Positions 24,591-37,570 are shown, counted from the stretch's first letter. The stretch is 64,000 bases of DNA from Epiperipatus broadwayi (GCA_028023455.1 JAQFVV010000030.1:1508501-1572500); one strand, 5' to 3'. The notes: generated by a model from the sequence alone, not told the origin. Made by a program: numbers and translations.

Positions 24591-25330
24591 AAGTATCGTA
24601 GAGTTTTGCCTCTAACGTTAAGTCTTACAAAGGAATCCATTAATTGATCTTGAAATGTAATAAATAAGCCATACATTTTTAAAATATCATTTAGGAGTAC
24701 TAAACAAGTAATTTCACTTGTTCATTTTACAAAAAGTGAAAAACTTGTGGTTTTTATTATTAGTAATTGATTAGTTATTGAAACAAACTAAGTAAGGACA
24801 GTATAAAACATTTATTATGATTATTATCCTCCAGGATTTAAATTGAGGATTTGCTTTTAAATAATATGCAGCCTACTCTGACTATTAAGTGTCTTGGATT
24901 AAACACTTTCATGTTCCAAGCTTAGATTAGATTTAAGGAACAAATATTAATATTTATTAAGTATTTTTTATAATCTATAATTAATTGCTTTTGTTATTAT
25001 TCGTTTATAATTTATATGAGTTTGTATAATAAAGCAATTGTTAATTTTAATTCTTCTCTTTTGTCGTTATTTAAGAAACATGTCACTGCATATTTACGAA
25101 ATAAAGATTATATTTAAGATGTTAGATCACACATAAATTTATTTGGATTAAATACATCACTATTAGTACTGTTGCTGTCTGAAATACAAAGGTATAGGGT
25201 AAGATGTGTACATAAAATTCCCTTTTACATTATCATATCTTAAGATAAATGGCTAAACTTTATATCCATATATTTATTTTCCTTATTTTATGTAAATGAT
25301 TATAATTGATTTGCAACCCTGGGATAAATC
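24591..25330. other. no gene seen
   Basis: AT-rich sequence with nothing supportable. Confidence 0.45.
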
Positions 25331-25343
25331 ATTAATCAACATT

Positions 25344-25687
25344 ACTGTTAAGCTAAAATTAATAGCTGAGGTGAAACTTTAAGTTTATTATTAGTAAGCT
25401 TCTATTTTATGGACTTAGCGCTTTCGGAGCCTTTGCATCTCCATAATCATAGTCCTTTTTTTAGGCTGTTGACTCTATGCAAATGCATGCAAATTGCTTA
25501 TAATATCCCTTTTCGAAACTGCGAAGCACGTGTCCTAAAAAAAGGACTATGATTATGAGATGCAAAGGCTCCGAAAGCGCTAAGTCCATAAAATAGAAGC
25601 TTACTAATAATAAACTTAAAGTTTCACCTCAGCTATTAATTTTAGCTTAACAGTAATTTACAGAATAAGGGTAAAATAAAATTTGTT
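25344..25687. mobile_element. near-perfect palindromic foldback element
   Basis: Arms of about 121-122 bp (25344-25465 and 25534-25654) are almost identical in reverse complement, differing by one indel (CTCCAT versus CTCAT). A 68-bp loop separates them and an AT-rich tail follows. A perfect 13-bp duplication ATTAATCAACATT at 25331-25343 and 25688-25700 shows insertion. The arms contain CTATGATTATGAGATGCAAA then GGCTCCGAAAGCGCTAAG, matching the motif downstream of the GIY-YIG remnant at 16.3 kb. No coding capacity. Arm identity suggests a young element or ongoing conversion. A link to Penelope-like elements is inference. Confidence 0.85.
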
Positions 25688-25999
25688 ATTAATCAACATT
25701 ATTTTTAAAATTGCTAGCCTTATTTTTAACACCAATCAATTTACACTTAAAAAAGACATCATTGAGTTAATATAAAAAAACAGTACAGCGCATGTGTTAG
25801 GACGAAAAATTCTTACCATTTAATTTACATACTATCTGTGCCTAGCAAATAAAATTAAATATTTCTTAATTAGTTCTTGTTCTATGAAACATTATATTAG
25901 AAAATATTTACTTAAAAAATATATTAAGAATGATAGTTCTCACAAATACTGAAATATAATATACCATATATACCCCTACTCCTCTAGTAAGGTTTATAA

Positions 26000-26060
26000 A
26001 AGCTCTGATGATGACTGCTGGACAGTTGAAACTGTAGGCAAGAGGAGATAAAATAAATCA
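26000..26060 (+). ncRNA. hammerhead-like motif F2, copy 1
   Basis: AGCTCTGATGA is followed by a short hairpin (ACTG, loop CTGGA, CAGT) and then TGAAACTGT. The order CTGATGA - stem II - GAAAC is that of a hammerhead ribozyme core, with one extra base on each side of stem II. Similar copies lie at 50030-50090 and 63800-63860. Stems I and III were not established, so this is a motif call only. Confidence 0.4.
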
Positions 26061-26583
26061 TATGTTAAACTGCATTGTAGAGGGTAAATTGAGGTCATAT
26101 AGTATATTATATATAATTCAGCAATGCAAATAAGAAGAAATGGAAGGAAATGACTGAAATACCTTGAGAAAATCATTCATTTTAAAATTTACATATTATT
26201 CAAGTATAAAATTGCATTAATATTTGTTTGATGTGGAAGTAGAACATATATACATTGTAATTTTTTTGGGTAAATGCACTTCCACAAAGAACATGTTTTA
26301 ATATATACATGTAAGCAGTCAACACTTACACAGTAACAATTACTAATCTCAATCTGCAGTAAGTGCAACCTCCTTTTTATAATAAAGATAAAGTCCAATA
26401 TGTTTATATAGACACTAAAGATTGTAACTTGACTAAAGAGAGTAAGATTATTAATTCAAATAAATGTTATTAAATAGGCAAATATAACCTGTTCTGAAAA
26501 CAGTCTAACAAATAGTTATAACTTTCAAATTCCACTAAAATTATCCAATATTTAGTTAATGTTCTAGGCTAGATAGGTTTACA
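26061..26583. other. no gene seen
   Basis: AT-rich; no supportable feature. Confidence 0.45.
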
Positions 26584-26725
26584 AATGTAAATATAATTAG
26601 AGGGGATTATGAACCCAGACTTTCAAATTCCCTTCAAAATAATCCACTCCATTTTATACAACTGATATAATTAAAGGGAATTAGAAAGTCTGAGTTCAAA
26701 TCTTCTCTAATTACATTTAGCTTAA
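26584..26725. repeat. foldback of SINE-like arms
   Basis: AATTAGAGGGGATTATGAAC...CAGACTTTCAAATTCCCTT is matched in reverse complement by AAGGGAATTAGAAAGTCTGA..TTCAAATCTTCTCTAATTA. Each arm carries a box-B-like word on one strand (TGGGTTCATAATCCC and TGAGTTCAAATCTTC). A related AGTCTGAGTT word occurs at about 46.15 kb (minus). This looks like two head-to-head tRNA-derived SINE ends. Confidence 0.6.
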
Positions 26726-28909
26726 GTATATAATCTCTTTACATATCTTGTCTTAAAATGTAAATATAAGAAAGCAGTCAACATACCAATATTAACATAT
26801 ATATATATACTGAGATGACCATTTTATAATGATAGTGTGTGTATATATTGTAACATAAATAACGGAGATCAATGATCCATTGTAACGTAAATAAAGGTGG
26901 ATCAAAAGAATTAGAATTGTAATATGCAACTTGCTGAGTATAAGCTATTAAACAAAAGATTAGACTGAGTTATCAATCATAATAAGGGGACTCATACACA
27001 TAAATAGTCATCGAAATTTAATGCTTTCAATACTCAAGTAAATATTAATTATAAATAAAAACATTGTAACTAAAAACGGTTGATCAAAAGATATTATGAT
27101 ACCTGAGTGGTCTACAGACTATTATCAAATATATTAAAATATCATTGGATTAAATGAAACATATTTCTATAATTAGATTTCTAAAGATATCACAACATCA
27201 ATAATTAGAAACAATAATGCCTGGAGACTAATCATTTAAGATGTCTGGCCTATTTCAAACCCTGGTTAGGCAGGCATTGTATCATAAATAAACTAGTAGA
27301 AACCATAAACAACTATTAACAAACTATTATAACTCAGGAAATAACATCAAGTGGGTGAGTACACTGGTAACTCAATAAAATATCTTCTCAGGTATACAGA
27401 TGGTAGATTTTATTTACTTTCATCTCTTGGCTTGATGTCAAGTGCATATTTAAATAAATAACAAGTGAATATGGTCTAGCAGGGTTCCACTAGATTATCT
27501 GAATCTAGACACAGTTATATCTTATAACCCTTTTACATGTACTGGGTTTGAATCCCTTTTTGGTACTTTACTTCTAATAAAAATGGAGGATTTTGCTTTT
27601 ACACCCATATCACTGTATGCAATAACACTTAGGTAAACATAAAATATCTTTAAACTAAAGTGGAGTATATAAAATTCATTAGACAGAAATCATTTCTTAG
27701 ATCTTAACATAATAAATGTGTTTCAATATTTTTTTATTACTAGCTCAGATTATATTAATTTAGGATGGCAATTCACTCATCCTTGCATGATATAGATGAT
27801 GGAATGGTGGTTATAATATTTATTCATGAATGTCAACTAAATACCATGAAATCACTTATTTATCTATGGCCTTTAAACATTTATCTATCCCATTAATTAA
27901 AACGTGATGATGACGATGATGATAATGATAACGATAATGGTTTCAACCACAGCTTTAGGACTAAGCCTAATCGTAAAATTTAGTTTCAGAAATTAATAAT
28001 TAGTAACTAATCTTAGTATATCTAATTGGAACTTAAATAGCTAATATTCACCTTGATGATGAATGATCACAACTAATAAAAAAAATACTCTTAATGAAAT
28101 ACATATGCCTCGTTTAATAAAAAAAATTCACATTTATTACTGCATTTCTAACGTATACATAAAAATTTCTATATCTACATGAAAATTGATATTAACAATA
28201 ACAGCAATAATCATAATCGACGGTTTTAAAATCATAACATTAATTTTAAATTCTTCCCCCTTTCCTGTCTGGTATAATGTATATTAAATTGGATGTCAAA
28301 TTTGCTAAGATTCTCACTCCACCAGAAAATATTTAAAAAAAAAAAAAAAACACTTTTTTTTTCTCTTTTGCACACATACCTTTATAATCTAACATGTAAA
28401 GTAGAATGATTAAAAATAAATGTTAGTAAAATTGGAAAGAGCATGTTTGTTAGAAATAAGTTTTAAAGTACCTTTTTCTCCTCCTCCCTTCTAAGCTCTG
28501 AAATGCTATACTTTAACTTAAATAATCCAATATTTTAATACTGCCTCTTATTTACATTCACACACAATTACATATATGCAACAAGTATTATTATGTATGT
28601 GAGTGTTTATCCCCATGAAAACTAAAAGATTATTTAAAACCAAAATAATAATACAAAAAAAAATAATATTTTACATATCAATAACATTTCATAACTTTAG
28701 GTTAATAGACAATCATAATTTTAGTACATATAAAATCATTAATGAAGCTTATGGTTATCACTAGTAAGAAATTCTTGGTTTCAATCGATCTTAGCTGTTT
28801 AAAAAGTTCTGAGATAACAAATGAAAATATACAACTTTATTGCTAAAGTTTTACTAAGTCTCTGATATCATAAAGAAAATATATATTTAAAAAAATCATA
28901 TTACCAGTT
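26726..28909. other. no gene seen; possible SINE remnants
   Basis: A perfect box-B-like GGGTTTGAATCCC lies at about 27544-27556 (+), preceded by an anticodon-arm-like TAGATT..AATCTA near 27493, and an inverted one at about 27262 (minus). No full tRNA fold is evident. 27905-27940 is a degenerate (GAT)n run. The rest is AT-rich. Confidence 0.4.
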
Positions 28910-29700
28910 CTATTCTTTGGTAGTGACTTCCAATGATTCAAATTTATCTTGTTTAATGTCTATACTTTTGCAGAAACAATTTCCGTGTTTTGTTGGAACC
29001 GTCTCTTTAAGTGTATAATTATTTAATGGTGATGATTCTACTGAGGTTATTTGCTTTAATGAGAATCGTATTGGCACTAGAACTTTTCTTCCCTTCCTGT
29101 TAAGCATGATTCTTTTAATTGATGAAGTATATCAGTTGTCTTCAGGTTTATACTTTTTCTTGGGTTTAAACTCAGTCACTGGATTCAATTTGTAGTAGAT
29201 GATTTAATACTTATCAATCGATTAATCATTTTCCTTCAGCTTTCAAATACAGGTGAATCTTTTCTCTTACTGAAAATATCACATTTCTTTCAGTCATCAG
29301 ATGTATAATATTTTAATTTCAGACAAGACTTTTTTTATTATTACTTTTTTTCCTATATGATGTGCTAGCTCTGGGGGCCAGAAAAGCACAAGATGACCTA
29401 TATATTTTTCCTTGCCTGACATCCTTATATTTTAATCTTCAAAAACTTTATATTAAAAAAAAAAGATTTTAAAATTGATATCTGATGAATCAAACACTTG
29501 TCTCTTAGTTTGAATATTTTTAAAATCTCTCCTGATTTTTCCCAGACAGGTTTTATATCTGATTTTTTTTTATATTTTTGACAACTCATTTAAGTATATT
29601 TATAGCTTATTTTCAGCTAACTCGTTTTTAGCTGGATAGTGCGATCTTTTTTTTCAGCTGTTAGTTAAAGAAAAATATGAAACTTCACACTATCATGATT
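28910..29700 (-). pseudogene. possible decayed coding region, unrecognised
   Basis: On the minus strand, 29107 down to 28910 is open for 66 codons (LNRKGRKVLVPIRFSLKQIT...). The same frame continues upstream after one TGA as LNPVTEFKPKKKYKPEDN. It is lysine-rich with an acidic end (SLEVTTKE), composition reminiscent of the disordered parts of the zinc-finger proteins here. Further upstream, short open pieces in different frames (for example KNIQTKRQVFDSS and MSGKEKYIGHLVLFWPPELA) appear, separated by frameshifts. No finger motifs seen. It could equally be chance openness; confidence is low. Confidence 0.25.
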
Positions 29701-30659
29701 TTTAGACAAACTTTTATTTTGAAGGAAAAAATAGTCTTAATCCTTTTTCTGTCACAAAATGTAACACCTAAAGTTTGAGCTTCTTTCTTTCATCAAGCTG
29801 ATGGGAAACTTTTAGAGCTAGACTTCTCACATAGTCTAAGTTTAACAGAAAAACAATCTTTATATAAAAAAATAATAAAAGATAATTTAACAGATTTTCT
29901 TCTTTCTTTTTCAATATGTAATAAGGTAATGTACACACACACTTATTCAACTCATTTATAAAACTGGCTGACTAAAATAATCTGAATGATTTTTTTTTAG
30001 AAATTTATAATTTTAATATCCAAATTTAAATTCTTAACCTTCAAATCCCAAACTATAACTCTTAAACCCCAAATTATAATCATAGATAAACAGAATAGAA
30101 ACAGATAATAATAAAATAGAAATAGAATAAAACATTAGAATTTAGAAAATGCAGGTTAGCTTTGAAGAGAGTTTAATATTTGAAATATACAATAATAATT
30201 AAACAGTTTACACACACACTTCCTATATATGTGTTATTACTCAACTTTTTAACAAAAAAAAATTAAATATTGAATAACTAAATATGTGTACTACTCTTTT
30301 TGAGTTTTTTATCAACACACAAACAAATAAAGAATGTAACCGTTGCCCCACTCTCTTCCTGTCTTAAGCTTTTAGAACTGGATCTTGTAGGGTTTAAACT
30401 TGGGTGCCCTACCACTTCCTTTACTATATAAAAATGTGATGATGATTTTTGTTCCACATTTTCTTTCATGCAGATTACTATAAATTTAGCTAATGACTAA
30501 ATTGTAATGGCACAATATGTATGATTAAAAATAATCAATTTAAAACAAAATTGAAATAGACAACTCATTATGAATAAAAATATTATTTAATACATCAATG
30601 CAGCTTTCATTTCTTAATAGAAACTTTTCAAGATGTTTTTTTTGCGATGAGATGCACTT
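29701..30659. other. no gene seen; small repeat
   Basis: AT-rich. GATTAAAAATAATCAATTTA at about 30522 recurs near 40035 and, inverted, near 40100. Confidence 0.45.
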
Positions 30660-33600
30660 GTGACTTCTTATACAGAGTCAGTAATCTCTCAACCATTATG
30701 CTCAGATAAACTTGTAGCCACTTTACCTTCCCTTTTCATTCCCCTCCCTAAGTTTTTCCCATATTCTTTTATCCAGCTCCATCCCATTTCCACAACATAA
30801 TCTTTGTCAACTCCATACCCTTTATATCTAACCCCCCTTATCTTTTCCCCAACCCAACATAAAAACTAATAACCCACTTTCTATATAATCACTATGTTCA
30901 TATTTATTTTTCTATAACTTCATTATTTGTACCCTTCCTGCTTTCAGGCATTTACATTCAAGTAACATATGTCTAATATTTTCTATACCTTCCTTACACA
31001 ACTTGCAGACTAAATCACTCATATATTCCCTTGTTGCTAAAGATTCTGTTCGAACCTTAAACAGTAAACTACTTTCCTTGCTATTATCATAAATTAACTC
31101 ACATCCAATATTCTGTTTACTCCTATAAATATTTAAAACTCTTTTCACTCTACTTACTAGTTCTCCATCTCTCCAACTCCTTATTCTTTAATAATGTATC
31201 TATTCTTCTATCCCATTCCTTGCCACTATAACACTCAACAATTCTAACACAATCACCCTACGTTTTGTATAAGTATACTGACATAAATTCTTTATCCAAA
31301 TCTTCTGTTTACCATACTTACAACCTTTCTCACACATCTTGCTGTCTGTTCTTTACTCATAACCCAATTAAATACTATTTTCACTATTCCTTTATTTTCT
31401 ATAAACTGCAATCTACTGAATATTTTCATTTTGCTTTTTGCATCTCTCATGTAAAAACTTGACTATCTCATATCTCCATGAATTGCCTTCTTTGCCATCC
31501 AAATATCTGCATTTAATGCATGTCTTCCTACTTCTCTTTGTACTTTTTCTAAGTAATCTAACACCCCTTTACTAATGCATTGTTATCATATGTTAACCCT
31601 GTTACTGCCACTCCCTTCCATACAATTCTAGCTACATCATATTTATTATGTGAAAACACTGTTAATTTTTTTATTAATCCCTTTCTTTTCTTTGCTTCAT
31701 TAGTCAATTTTTTCTCTCATTCATCCAAGCAATTTCTCTGATTTCTTAAGATGATTCCCAAATAGTTATGCATATTCACCACACGTAACTTTATGTCTGC
31801 CAATAAAAATTGTTTGCCTTCACTTTCCCCAGGATTAATCATCATTACTTTTGATTTTTCTTCACTATTTATTCCACATCTCTACCCACTCTTGTGCATG
31901 TTCTCAGATAACTTCCATATCTTTCCTTCTTTCTGTGCACAAGAAGACACCATCCGCAAATAAAATAATGTATATACTTCCTTGCCACCTATTAATGGTA
32001 TCTCTACCCCTCTTCTTAGTCTTTCTATTACTTTTTTCATTTCTCCCAAATACAACAACAAAATAGGTGAAGTAGGGCATCCTTGTTTTAGTCCCACCTC
32101 ATTTTTAATTTTAATTGATTCTATATTCCTTAATTGACTTGTATGGTAATTATTTTCATATAATCTCAATAATATCCACTAAGGCTCCATCCATTCCTAA
32201 ATTTACTAAACTTATCCATAATCTATTTCTATCTACACTATCATATGCCTTCTCTATATCTATAAAAATCATAAATAATTGTCTACCTTCATTTCTACTT
32301 GTATCTATAAGTTGTGTAACTACAAATAAACTATCTTTTATACAACAAAACAGGCAAAACTCTATATGTATTGCCACACACACCAAGCTAAAGTAATCAA
32401 TGGATGCCAGAAGGCTTGTGCATAAAATCCCCATCTAGTGCCTACTCATTCAATATCCCCAGACTAGTTTCTGGCTTGTGGCCTTCATCAGTGAGGAGCC
32501 TAGGATCTGAGAGCACTGCACCTAGATCTTAGGATCTAATGCAATCCTCCAGAAACTAGTCTGGGGATATTGGATGAATAGCATTAGATGGGGATTTTAT
32601 GCACAAGACTTTGGGCATCCATTGATTACTCTAGCTTGCTGTGTGTGGCAATACGTATAGTGAGTTTTGCCTGTTTTAACAAGTTATACACAAGCATAAG
32701 AGGTGGTGGTCATGTGATGTTTATTATCTCTTATATGCCTACTCAATTGAAACTTTGCATTTCACCCACTATATTAGTTTCTTCCATACATTTTGTGACA
32801 CCCCCCAGCCACCATATATGTGAACAAACACTAACGTTATCGCTATCGGTCTATAATTAATTAGCTTTTTATGATCATTATCTTTTCCTTTAAATAGTAG
32901 CCTTACTCTTGGATTACTCAAATTATCTGGAAAATCTCTTTTGTGCCATCTTATTAGTTTAATTTTGCCTCATGACCTAAATTCATTACCATATTTGCTG
33001 CTCATTTATCCAAACTTCTTGCCTTTCCACTTTTCAGTTTTTTCCCTGTCTCATTCAGTTCATTTTCTGTAAGTCTAATATTCCTATTACCATAAGCTTT
33101 CACATTTGTTATCACTTTTTCTTTCATATCTAACATCTTTTCTATATGCATTACATACTCATTTAAGATTGTCATTAATTCTTCTCTAGAGCTACATTCT
33201 ATTCCCTCATCTTCTAGTAATAGTATTTATCTCTCTCCCCTACATTTCTTTTTTTTAATGTATTTCTAAAATTTTTTACTCCCATCTCTTCCACTTTTAT
33301 TAATATCCTCCAATAATTTCCTATTCAATTTTATTCTCTTTCTATAATCTATTTTAGTCAACTTTTTTTTTTAAAAAAATATTTTTTTCATTTAACATTA
33401 ATATTTTTTTTATTTTTTTTGTTCTTAATAGCAAACTTATATTCTCTGTATACTTTTTCCCTCTCTTTTACAATTTTGGTAACTCTCCCTTTCCTATAAC
33501 TTTTATTCTTTTAAATATTCTCACCTAAAACCCTATTTGCCACTTTTTACTTCACCACACTAGTTCTTATATTCATCCCCAATCAACTCTTTTATGATTT

Positions 33601-33790
33601 CTTCAACTTTTATTTTATATGCTTCTAACTTATTTTTATCATTCATTCTCCATCCACATCTTTCACTACCCTTTCTACTTTTATTATTATTTTCCATCAA
33701 ATTATTAACCAACCATTTCTATTATAAAGAAATTTATGATCAATATTGTATACTCTCTCTTTTGTATCAAACATTTTAATTTTCTGTACA
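30660..33790 (-). mobile_element. decayed LINE L-B, ORF2 from pre-RT to 3' end, with F1 insertion
   Basis: The longest copy of the L-A family. Reading 5' to 3' on the minus strand: near 33.1 kb LTENELNETGKKLKSGKARS then AANMVMNLG, and near 32.9 kb RVRLLFKGK-like sequence (broken), the N-terminal RT region. At 32156-32330: LFMIFIDIEKAYDSVDRNRL, the first catalytic-aspartate block. At 32040-32100: VGLKQGCPTSPIL. Near 31950: LFADGVFLCTERR, with FADG where active enzymes have FADD. At 30912-31148: VCKLCKEGIENIRHMLLEC, a C-x2-C-x7-H-x4-C zinc knuckle in the C-terminal domain. Multiple frameshifts; inactive. F1 copy 4 interrupts it at 32343-32724. Confidence 0.85.
32343..32724. mobile_element. F1 foldback element, copy 4, nested in LINE
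   Basis: Head-to-head F1 arms: the left (32343-32540) in minus orientation, the right (32545-32724) in plus. An imperfect 11-bp duplication TATCTTTTATA/TATCTCTTATA (32332-32342, 32725-32735) flanks it. Removing it restores LINE sequence continuity as judged against the copy at 11665-11719. The left arm holds CTGATGA...GCCAGAAACTAG on the minus strand. The arms end at CAAAACAGGCAAAACTC and TGGTCATGTGATGTTTAT. Confidence 0.85.
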
Positions 33791-33857
33791 TTACTCATTT
33801 CTTCTTTCTCTATGAATACATACATAATCTATTGAGTGAAATGCATTGTTGATGAGG

Positions 33858-34312
33858 TGAGAGGAACTATGGCTTCTTTTTTGGAGTCAGGAATCTCTTA
33901 CCTACCCTTTCCATTCCCTACTCTTAAGTTTTTTCCATCTTCTTCTCTATCCTGCTCCATTCCATTTCCATGACATAATCTTTGTCTCCATGGCCTTTAT
34001 ATCTAAATCCTCTTATCTTTTCCCAAACCCAGTGTAAAAACTAAGAACCCATCTTCTATATAATCACTTTATATTTTCCCACAACTTTATAGTTTGTGCC
34101 CTTTCTACTTGCAAGCTTTTACCTTCAATGAATAAATGCCTAATATTTCTATGCCTTCTTTACACAACTTGCAGACTAAATCACCCACATTTTTTATTTA
34201 CATGTAAATTCTCTTGTTGCTAAAGATCCTGTTCAAACCTTAAATAGTAAACTACTTTCCTTACTATTATCATAAATTAATTCACATCTAATATTCTGCT
34301 TACTTTTATATA
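33858..34312 (-). mobile_element. LINE 3' fragment L-C
   Basis: Another 3' end of the L-A/L-B family: 'gagtcaggaatctctt' at the 3' edge, CTGCTCCATTCCATTTCCAT, and the cysteine-knuckle region around 34160 (ACACAACTTGCAGACTAAAT, as in L-B at 31000). The 5' edge stops abruptly at about 34312, where the repeat starting GTACCGGATGGTTATT begins. Same orientation as L-B, directly upstream of it. Confidence 0.75.
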
Positions 34313-34445
34313 TTGTACCGGATGGTTATTTCTTCTTTTGATCACTGAAGGCATCACCAGGTCACTATGTACCTAAAAAATTTATATACAATGATCAAAA
34401 GCTAATGGTGATAATGATTTGCACCGATCAGACCCAGGGAGAGCA
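34313..34445 (+). repeat. repeat R2, copy 1
   Basis: GTACCGGATGGTTATTTCTT ... CAGGTCACTATGTACCT ... AATTTATATACA..GATCA ... GACCCAGGGAGA is matched by 38036-38165 in the same orientation at roughly 80% identity by eye. The two copies are 3.7 kb apart. They could be long terminal repeats of a broken element, or two insertions of one family; no terminal TG...CA or target duplication was verified. Confidence 0.7.
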
Positions 34446-36779
34446 ACAGCTCATAATTATTGTTCAGATAATTGAGAAAAGAAAACACAGACAAATGTCA
34501 GCCAAAATAGTTAAAAGAACTTTAAAATTCATTAAGCATAGAATGAATAAAGAATGGAAACTTTACCTACATTTTCTTAGCAGATTTTATCAGAGAGTGT
34601 TGAGAGCATTAATACATTAAATACCCAGGTAGATAAGTTCATTTTTCACCTATAACATAAAAGGGGCTTGTGTCTTCCTGCTAATGGTTTACCTAAACCA
34701 ATCCCAATTTTCTCATAGAGATTTAGAAACACCGGATGCTTGTGAAGAACCGATGGAACAGAGTAGACAAGCTTTTCTTAGCCCAAAAAAGAAATATCAG
34801 AACTGAGAATGTCATAATTCTGCAAAATGCCCATGATCAGGTACATTTAAACCAGCCAAGATTGGTCTCGCACAAGAAAGGGAAAGATTATGGATTATGT
34901 AATCTGCATATAGAAAGTAAAGTCTCCGCTAAGAAAAACAGAACAATGTACTCAATAAACCACCAGCGAAAAGATCCATGGTCTGCAAAAAAACCCAAAC
35001 CAAATTTGATTAAATTTAACAACAAATAAAAACAAAAAGAACAGGTGAGTAAAAGAAAATTATTAATATCAGCCTGAGTATTTATCAAGGGTTAGTAATA
35101 TAACAGAGAAAACATAAAGCATATAAAATATCACTCGTCATACATCTCAAATAAGTAATATTTTAAGATGGAAAATTTTGACACTAAGCTTCTAATACAT
35201 AAATATTTAAATTAATAGATCACACATCATAAATGTAATTTTTTTTTAAGATTAAGCAGAGCATTATAGAGATTTAGCCCTGGTCTTAATATGAAAATGT
35301 GAGTTATCTTGAGGTAATATTAAATTCTGCTGTCAATGCAAAGTTCAATTTCTAAACAGTCCTATATGGTAGCTTTAATGCACTGCATGTTCAGAAGAAT
35401 AAAAGCACTATTGGAATCAGCTCTGGACTAAGTCCTTAGGTCATGATAGAAGTCACAATTTTGGAGCTCCGAAGGTTTATCTTTGGAAAGCTTTAGCCCA
35501 TCATATTATGGAGATTCTTCATGGTATAGATTATAGATATGGTATCTGGATGGCCACTACTATCACAGCAAATAATAGAATTATTGTCAGTCAACAGAAA
35601 TCCAATTTGAGGATTCCCATTGAACAAATCTCAAATAAAAAAATTAGAATCACTTCATTGATGCAGCAGTTTAATGACAGAAAAAGATGGATGACTCCTC
35701 AATAGTAATAAGCTGCAATACCTGACCAGGATATTGTTTTACAAATTTAATTTTAAAAAATAAAAAACTAAATCTCAGCTTTAAAATAAACCAAAAATAT
35801 TTTAATTAAAATACTTTTATAACCAGATTAATTAAACTTTGCTTGCTTTTAATTAACTTAAAAGAAAACAAGTGCCATACAAAAAAAAGAGATTTTAAAC
35901 TAAAATTGATTGAGAATTAAATATATAAGATTTTAACATATAAATAAATATGTGTGTTATTGCACATATAAAACTTTTAATTTATTTTCTTTTAAATTTT
36001 ACAAAAATAGAATTTGGTTTTAACCCACATGATAGAACTTTTGAATTGGATAAAGTATCGAGTTCAACTGCCTCATCATGCCACAAACAAAAAAAAGCAT
36101 TTCTTTGCTGTTTTTTTTTTTTAATTTTAAATCCCAAACATTTATAATTTTTATCCCCCCCCCCAGCCAAAAGTTTGCCCCGTGTACTGTCTAAACAATT
36201 AATCTTATATTAATAAATTTTCCCATTTTTGTTAATCATGTACACAAGTCCCTTTTCCTTTTTTTTTTTTTTTAAAAAAAAATCCATCTGACTATTCTAC
36301 CTTGCCTCTGTCAGGAAGTTCACTTTTTTTTACAAGTGTGATCACTATAATGGTCCAAACTCTTAAATCTATCTACGGACTCCCTTGCTATATTTCCATA
36401 GTCTATTGACAATAATAATTCGGCTGTTTATTTGTTGTACTGTAGGTAGCATATTATGTTGGTTGATTTATACAATATGGCTATCTGAGAGAGGAAACAC
36501 CATTAATGATTTTAACTTAGCCACCTGCCTAAAAAAAATTGGGTATGTGTTTCCCTTTGGACTATCAGATATTTCTCCTGAGATACCCTGTAAAGTATTC
36601 CATCCTGCCTGGCTTCACTCTAGAATGTCCTTAAAATGGCTTGTCTGTACTGTTCAAAGGTACGGGTTTTGTATACAAGGTAGCCACCAATCTGCAGCTG
36701 TAACTTTTTCATTTTTTCCCACTTTTAAATTAGAAACAATCTGACTAAGCTTTCAAGATGATTTAATGTTTCTATGAGG
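34446..36779. other. unclassified sequence between two R2 repeats
   Basis: Several open frames (34405-34620, 34736-35029, 35508-35705, 36385-36744; all +) are less AT-rich than the surroundings and lysine/glutamine-rich, as in decayed retroelement polyproteins, but I could not identify gag, protease or RT motifs. Homopolymer C (about 36156) and T/A runs are present. Confidence 0.35.
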
Positions 36780-37570
36780 AATTGCTTCCTGACTCTCTAC
36801 ACTCATTTTCTATTTCATAGTGTTTGTTTTTAGTATTGAACACCCTATGTTTATTCTCTATTCCAACTACCATAATTCGAGCCCTTTTTTATGTCAACAC
36901 CCATTTGTTGCATTTCTGTTTTCAAATTATCTTTACTTTCCTCTATGCCTTAAAACACCTCTAACTTGCTGACAACACTATCTATCATCTGTTCTATTTC
37001 TCTCTGAATTCCTCCTTTAGCATCTCCAATTCTACCTGTGTTGTTTTATCTATGTCTATCCACTCTGTGCACATCCATTCCATTTGCATTATTTTCATTT
37101 CTAAATTACCTGTTCTAACACTATCTTGCTTGAACTCATCTATCACTTCCCTCATATCTTCTTTTCCTGTTTCCACTTTCTGAATCTTTTTATTCAAATC
37201 TTTCTTTATGGCTTCTATAGCTGCCTGATTTTTCTTGACTTTCTCCAATGTTTTCTGTCTCATTCCTTTCATTTCAGCTCTCAGCTCCTCCAATATTGTT
37301 TGTTGTCTCTTGTTTCTCTATTTTCTTTTATTATATCCTGCTGACTTTGCTTCATTTCCATTAACTCTCGTCATATTTCTTTCATTTCAGCTTTTATCAT
37401 GTCTGTGTGACTTTGATTCATTTCTATTATCATCTTCATCATCATCTTCACCAACTTCTGTGTCTCACTCTCTTCTTTTTCTAATATCTGAGGGTTTTTG
37501 AATGAAACAGAACTTTCTTCCAAATCTGCCTCCCTATCACTTTCTTCTTTAACTTCTATTTTCAAAATAA
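36780..37570 (-). pseudogene. LINE ORF1-like coiled-coil remnant
   Basis: Minus-strand frames at 37371-37565 (acidic, MKIEVKEESDREADLEESSV then glutamate/methionine-rich) and 36994-37293 (MRQKTLEKVKKNQAAIEAIK ... KKIQKVETGKEDMREVID) form a heptad-like, charged coiled coil joined by a frameshift. This is the expected composition of a non-LTR ORF1 protein, which trimerises and binds RNA. It lies upstream in the sense of LINE fragments L-C and L-B on the same strand, so it may be the 5' part of one of them, separated by the 34.3-36.8 kb insertion. The RNA-binding C-terminal region is not recognisable. Confidence 0.6.

Noticed and set aside
36385-36744. 119-codon plus-strand open frame
   Set aside because: One of the longest frames, but no recognisable motif, and its position between retroelement fragments makes it a likely relic. 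Not called as a gene.
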